Assembly: GCA_030684555.1 (NCBI GenBank)
Contig: JAUXVN010000112.1
Coordinates: forward strand, 124,001 to 188,000
Reading direction: 5' to 3'
Length of the DNA stretch: 64,000 nt
Source: Ignavibacteria bacterium
Lineage (GTDB): Bacteria; Bacteroidota; Ignavibacteria; Ignavibacteriales; Ignavibacteriaceae
How positions within the stretch are numbered: the first letter of the stretch is position 1; each line of letters opens with the position of its first letter. Positions 63,960 to 64,000 of the stretch are shown in pieces. The position numbers and the translations under genes were made by a program. The notes under the pieces are model-generated. The model worked only from the letters and a program-made list of their open reading frames with translations. It was not told where the DNA came from and searched no databases.

Positions 63960-64000
63960 AATTTTAATTTAATTTCTTTTCATTTGTTAAAAATCAAAAC

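Overview
The window is AT-rich (roughly one third G+C by eye), tightly packed bacterial chromosome. It carries about 55 genes, mostly in long co-directional runs with overlaps of a few bases. Several genes point to the Bacteroidetes/Chlorobi/Ignavibacteria side of the tree, most likely an Ignavibacteriales-type bacterium. These are an alternative complex III (ACIII) joined to an A2-type cytochrome oxidase, a LolCDE-like module, exported PD40 and M28 proteins, an oxygen-sensitive 2-oxoacid:ferredoxin oxidoreductase, and a FAD/Fe-S lactate-dehydrogenase-type protein. This placement is inference from gene content; there is no rRNA in the window. I saw no tRNA, IS element, prophage or CRISPR array, and no gene-free stretch longer than about 290 bases.

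Layout. 3-2109 (+): 5'-truncated ABC-type permease and a yeast-Fcy1-like cytosine deaminase. 2121-5230 (-): a cupin and a soluble multi-PAS/GAF histidine kinase. 5435-8879 (+): Fur regulator, FeoA, FeoB and a metallo-beta-lactamase-fold hydrolase, an iron-uptake operon. 8964-14988 (+): exported beta-propeller protein, M28 peptidase with PDZ, and a LolC/LolE/LolD-like exporter. A perfect hairpin at 15011-15035 separates these from the minus-strand genes pepA, nrnA, korB, korA, dsbD and nadE (15046-24064). 24351-32769 (+): PrsW protease, an unknown protein, NadD, MeaB GTPase, acyl-CoA dehydrogenase, an MCC-type carboxyltransferase, an unknown exported protein, a sigma-54 activator and a HIT protein, closed by a bidirectional terminator at 32794-32832.

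32867-47710 (-) is one continuous respiratory locus. In transcription order it reads ActA, a 67-residue single-helix protein, ActB, ActC, an ActD-ActE fusion, ActF, a membrane-anchored cytochrome c, Sco, CtaD, CtaE, CtaF, CtaC, CtaB and a polytopic membrane protein ending in a cytochrome c domain. Together these encode quinol oxidation by ACIII, electron transfer through c hemes, and O2 reduction by an aa3-type oxidase with its assembly factors.

47927-63959 (-) holds a D-lactate-dehydrogenase-like flavoprotein, a zinc-ribbon membrane protein, CtpA protease, Tmk, a YbbR protein, two bacterial-microcompartment (BMC) shell-type proteins, RuvX, Rel, a TPR protein, Upp, a CoA-disulfide-reductase-like flavoprotein, Der and an unknown exported protein. 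The BMC pair is the most unusual item. One is a canonical BMC-H protein. The other is a BMC domain fused to a long acidic linker and a C-terminal SAP/Rho-N-like motif. They sit behind their own promoter among housekeeping genes, with no microcompartment enzyme in sight.
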